Program-made: the position numbers and the translations under genes
NCBI GenBank assembly: GCA_963970005.1
Contig: CAXAMN010006447.1
Coordinates: 135,723-199,722 of the forward strand
Direction of reading: 5' to 3'
DNA length: 64,000 nt
Source: Durusdinium trenchii
Lineage: Eukaryota > Sar > Dinophyceae > Suessiales > Symbiodiniaceae
Shown here: positions 60,831 through 64,000 of the stretch, one piece after another
Numbering within the stretch: position 1 is the first letter of the stretch
Layout of the letters: every line of letters begins with the position of its first letter
The notes under the pieces: model-generated
Seen by the model: only the letters and a program-made list of their open reading frames with translations
What the model was told of the DNA's origin: nothing
The model's database searches: none

Positions 60831-61340
60831 TCTTTGGCAACTGCTCGCTACCGCATGAGGAGGCAAAATCGCAGGGCACTTCCTACCTACCAGTCCTGAG
60901 TTATAGCCTGTGAACTTGCGCCCTCCTATTGGTTTCCATGAACGATGGGACCAGGCTGAAAGGTTGCATATGTCGTGGTGTGACACTAGCTTGGAAGAGG
61001 TGCTCGCCGGAAAGAGGCGAGCAGGGGCCTTCCAACTGAGGCCGGATCGAAAGGCATCCTTGTTCAAAGGTTGGTCGGGCCCAACTAGTGAGCCATGGAG
61101 CGCGCGACTTGCCCGCCTCAGTGAGTGCCTGGGGGTGGGCCTTCTTGGGCCATGCAATGCGGTTGAGTCATCCATTTGAGACAGTGATGTGGTGGGACGT
61201 GGCCAAAAATGCTTACACATGAACAGGCCCATGACAAACCACGTAACAGGTCAAGGGCACTGTGCATGGTGCCCTCAACAATGGAGTGAACAACAGTCCA
61301 CTCATGGCTGCATCACTCGGGTTTCGGGGGGGACGCGCAG

Positions 61341-61742
61341 TTGACAAAAGCCGATTCGGTGATCTTGGAGTTCCTGTGCAAGCAATTCAGCGGTAGACCA
61401 CTTCTCAATTGGACGCAGTTCTGTGACTGTTCCCCTATTGACCAGGCCAGCATTAGATTCCAGGTGTGCTTCAGCGAAAAGGATCATGCCTACCTTCGAG
61501 GGCAGCTTCTTGTGGGGCACGGTCATACCCTACCACTACCAGGTCAGCCCATTGGAATTGACTTCTCGCAAGTGCAATCAGATCCCCTGATTCAAAAAGG
61601 GTTACAGTACGGGAACACAGTCATCATCAATGAGCGCAAAATGTTGCTTGAGGAAAAAGAAACGTGCGGCCTCAAGGACAAAGACTCCGATGTCTCGCAG
61701 GCCCGACTCAGAGTCGGCGCACGCCCAAAGGACATCTGTTAA
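61341..61742 (+). CDS. Plus-strand open frame, uncertain
   Basis: 133 codons (MTKADSVILEFLCKQFSGRP, FCDCSPIDQASIRFQVCFSE, KDHAYLRGQLLVGHGHTLPL) with balanced composition and no low complexity. No family recognised. The minus strand beyond 61,760 is also coding-like, so the two may converge. Confidence 0.35.
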   Translation: MTKADSVILEFLCKQFSGRPLLNWTQFCDCSPIDQASIRFQVCFSEKDHAYLRGQLLVGHGHTLPLPGQPIGIDFSQVQSDPLIQKGLQYGNTVIINERKMLLEEKETCGLKDKDSDVSQARLRVGARPKDIC

Positions 61743-61759
61743 TTCGTCTTGCAGCCCAA

Positions 61760-62246
61760 CTAACTTCCGACGGGAAGACCACCAGAACGCAAAAGCTGGC
61801 CGTCAACAATGAAGTAAATCACGTGATTTTCGATGATCAACTGTTGACTCTTCAGTAGCACAGCGGTCATGTTGGGGACATGCCCTGCACTGTCCGTGGT
61901 GGCACAGCTGCCATCTGCATTGGTCGGCTGCGAGCGAACATCCTCTATGACCACCTCACTCAGGTTGGTGTCGAACCCAAATATGTTGCTAACACCGTCC
62001 TGCATGGCGAGGGTACGGTATGCGTCCTCTTGAGCAATTTGGTTTGTGGCCTTGCTATCTTGCGCAAAAAGGGCTCCATCAGCTTCAGTGATCCAACCTG
62101 TGGCCTCTTGCGAGTCGTGTGGAGATTCATTCAAGCGTAGTCAAAGATGATGCACATATGGCGTCTCCACCCATGCAAAAAAACTGTGGCCTCTTGCGAG
62201 TAGCGCGCAGGATCAAGGTGCATTCATACCGTTATCGAGGTCGAGC
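61760..62246 (-). pseudogene. Minus-strand coding exon interrupted by retroposon F
   Basis: Without the insert the exon reads DPARYSQEATGWITEADGAL, then NQIAQEDAYRTLAMQDGVSN, IFGFDTNLSEVVIEDVRSQP and MTAVLLKSQQLIIENHVIYF. The insert at 62,116-62,183 with its duplicated flank falls inside SQEATG, so the present frame starts from a new ATG in the insert (MNESPHDSQEATG). Family not recognised. Confidence 0.5.
62116..62183 (+). mobile_element. Retroposon copy F (68 bp) with perfect 18-bp target duplication
   Basis: CTGTGGCCTCTTGCGAGT occurs exactly at 62,098-62,115 and again at 62,184-62,201. Between them are 68 bp ending ATATGGCGTCTCCACCCATG and CAAAAAAA, the 3' end of the shared module with a 7-base A-tail. 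A perfect duplication indicates a young insertion. Confidence 0.88.
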
Positions 62247-62375
62247 AGGCTGGTGGGTACAGCCGACTGATCAAAATCCGACGGTTGCGCATTGCTTTCG
62301 GTCTGGAAACGGAGTGAAGCAGGCTCAAAGCCCCCAACTAAGGTTGGTTGCACTCGGCTGGCGTCTGCCGACGTC

Positions 62376-62615
62376 TTTTTTTTGCACGGGTCGAGGCGCT
62401 ATGTGTGCAGAGGATGCACAAGTCACCTTAGGCTAGTAAAAGAGAGAGATACGAACCAAGCGGCAAAACGAACCAGAACACCAAACTGCATGCTCTTGAT
62501 CACTGGCAATGTCAATTTCCGTCATGGCGTGTGGGCGCTCTTGCGTCGATCCAGGGTGGTCAGGTGGTGTCTCAGGGTTCCTGCAAACGGGAGCCTCCTG
62601 CCTTTGAGCATTCCG
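62376..62615 (-). mobile_element. Retroposon copy G
   Basis: Minus strand: CGCTTGGTTCGTATCTCTCT, CTAGCCTAAGGTGACTTGTG, CATCCTCTGCACACATAGCG, CTCGACCCGTGC and A8. Flanks CGGCTGGCGTCTGCCGACGT (62,355) and CGACTGGCTAGGTCTGCCAG (62,618) may be a diverged duplication, so the right limit is tentative. Confidence 0.7.
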
Positions 62616-62620
62616 ACTGG

Positions 62621-63447
62621 CTAGGTCTGCCAGTGTGGCCGGTGGTTGCTCATGTTCAGGAATGCTGCCGGACCCCGGTCTTCGTTTGATTGGGGACTCA
62701 GAGAAGTGCGATGTGGGGCTGCTACTTGGGGGGTCCACGTCTCCAGCATTTCATCTTGTGCGGGGCATGCGTCAGGAAGGGCCGGACGATTGCTAAGGCA
62801 ATCATCTTCTTCTGCAGAGAAGGTGTTAGCACCATCATCTCCTTCCATGTGTGCATCATCTTCCTCCGGTTGCTCTGTGCTCGGGACAGTGGGCGACTCG
62901 GAGGAGGAGCTGTGGACTGAGACTGCTTCATTTGCGTCTTCATCAGCCATCGCAGCATCTGTCGCCGCAAGAGAGGACAGCGATTGTCCCTCTTGCACTT
63001 CATGTTCCTCTTTTTCTGGGTCACGATCAGAGACAGAGAGGACATCAGGTGTCAAACTTGGCCGAGGCCAGTAACAGCCATGCGCTAAAAGGCCTGGTTG
63101 CGGTGGCAGGACAAGTTCGGATCCTGGGGCATCCAGGACTGGCTGCACTCTCCATGCGTCGTAGAAGTACACCCGGTGCAGTGCCTCGCAAGCATAATCC
63201 TGTGCACTGCGTTGTTCACGTGTGCTCGGCGTTGGCTGATAGCGCAGGGAGCTTCCTACGCTGCATCGGTGCCCTGGGCCAGAGCTATTGTGGAGAAGTC
63301 GCCAACGTCCTGGCTGTTGCCTGTTGTGACCAGCCACTCTGGCTCAAGCGAATCATCAACTGCGTAACCATAGACGAGGTCATGCAAGACCGTACCACCA
63401 GGCAGGTGGGGCCCTTCTCTTAGGCTAGCAATTTCCGCCTTGGTCAA
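62621..63447 (-). CDS. Acidic Ser/Glu-rich protein, frame-shifted, unrecognised
   Basis: 63,447-63,265 reads AEIASLREGPHLPGGTVLHD, DLVYGYAVDDSLEPEWLVTT and TIALAQG. The same protein appears to continue in the next frame (63,258-62,621: SSLRYQPTPSTREQRSAQDY, VYFYDAWRVQPVLDAPGSEL), then an acidic Ser/Asp/Glu stretch (HSSSSESPTVPSTEQPEEDD) and the end RGPAAFLNMSNHRPHWQT. No space exists for an intron at the change near 63,260, so a one-base shift is likely. No domain is recognised. Confidence 0.5.
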
Positions 63448-64000
63448 GTGCGTGAGTGCAGCCGGGCCTTCCCATCTAGCCTATGTGCGCTAGAATCTAG
63501 AGCAACTAAGTTCCGAGTGTTGGCCATCGCGGAAGCAGGAGACACTGTCACTGCTGATCACCTTTTGCAAATGGCCAGCTTAGCGGCAGAACACAAACCC
63601 ACTGTGCTGGGTATCCCCGGCCAAGTGCCCATTCCGTGTCAACTAGAATGCACAGTAGTCCTATTGCAGAGCTTGCATGCCCTCTTCCAGCTGCTGACCT
63701 CCGGCAATACAACGCAGCACTGTCCCCAAGCGGCCAGCTTTGCTGTTGCCCTGGGCACAGCCGCCCGGCAAGATAATGGGCACATCGTTTCGATGGCCTC
63801 CAGCCTCGCGCTGGCTCTCTTGCTCACAGCTTTTGACCTAGAGCCAGACCACCAGAGACATTTCATTCGGCCAGTTAGAAAAGAAGAGGCAGAAACCAAC
63901 ACAGAGTGCACTGACTATGACTTGCGTGCAAGCGATGCGGCATCATACATCCCTGGCTGCCACGTAGTTATTGTCACTACGGGCTTGTCTGGGACCAAAA
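63427..64000 (+). CDS. Open plus-strand frame running off the window (partial)
   Basis: After a TAG near 63,421 the frame stays open to the window end (about 190 codons): RVLAIAEAGDTVTADHLLQM, LECTVVLLQSLHALFQLLTS, ASFAVALGTAARQDNGHIVS, MASSLALALLLTAFDLEPDH and YIPGCHVVIVTTGLSGTK. Helix-rich with small hydrophobic runs. An acceptor site or start was not fixed. The family is not recognised. The antisense frame 63,911-63,639 is a weaker, Arg/Ser/Cys-rich alternative. Confidence 0.45.

Noticed and set aside
63331..63350. GCCACTCTGGCTCAAG, close to the dinoflagellate spliced-leader core
   Set aside because: Two mismatches, and the position falls inside a minus-strand coding frame. No second tandem relic. 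Probably chance.

Overview
The window looks like nuclear DNA of a dinoflagellate, most likely of the Symbiodiniaceae type. Genes are cut into many short exons (often 30-200 bp) by short introns. The exons I could join read AG|GT...AG|G. Retroelements and tandem repeats fill the spaces. A copia element carries a methyltransferase-like domain, and extracellular mosaic proteins with CUB, kringle, TSP1 and ephrin-receptor-like Cys-rich modules are present. I saw no operons, bacterial signals, rRNA or tRNA genes. Exon limits were read by eye from family motifs and splice dinucleotides, so most are good to a few tens of bases. No database search was run.

Layout. 0.8-4.0 kb: a minus-strand gene for a poly(ADP-ribose) polymerase-type protein with a readable H-Y-E catalytic core. 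4.1-5.3 kb: a 22-bp minisatellite. 6.7-7.1 kb: a small element with terminal inverted repeats. 7.1-10.0 kb: a minus-strand gene with a motif typical of large dinoflagellate families (WIDYCC...LPLYIACC), apparently broken by one base. 10.0-10.6 kb: two arrays of about 14-bp repeats and a G-run. 10.8-14.2 kb: minus-strand exons of unrecognised proteins, one with membrane segments. 14.5-16.3 kb: dispersed and low-complexity repeats. 16,959-25,018: a complete Ty1/copia LTR retrotransposon with almost identical LTRs, a perfect 5-bp target duplication, a DNA-methyltransferase-like domain between protease and integrase, and a polyprotein broken by several frame changes and two stops.

25.7-27.7 kb holds minus-strand coding fragments. 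From about 28.5 kb to 47.6 kb runs what I read as one minus-strand mosaic extracellular protein: CUB, kringle, CUB, SEA-like segments, Thr-rich linker plus TSP1, a beta-rich segment, then at least a dozen Cys-rich GCC2/GCC3-type repeats. A 7.6-kb LINE (39.65-47.35 kb) sits inside it in the same orientation, bounded on both sides by (ATC)n. The LINE encodes three hydrophobic N-terminal segments, an APE-type endonuclease, a reverse transcriptase, a run of zinc fingers and, in an overlapping second frame, a ubiquitin-specific-protease-like domain.

48,607-53,314 is a minus-strand Old Yellow Enzyme/12-oxophytodienoate-reductase-like gene in about 16 small exons. From 56.4 to 62.6 kb there is a cluster of retroposons of very different lengths that share one 3' module, several flanked by 17-22 bp target duplications. 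One of them interrupts a coding exon. The last 0.6 kb is an open plus-strand reading frame that runs off the window.

The genes do not form a pathway. The strongest themes are mosaic surface proteins, NAD+/flavin enzymes, and retroelements that have captured unusual accessory domains.
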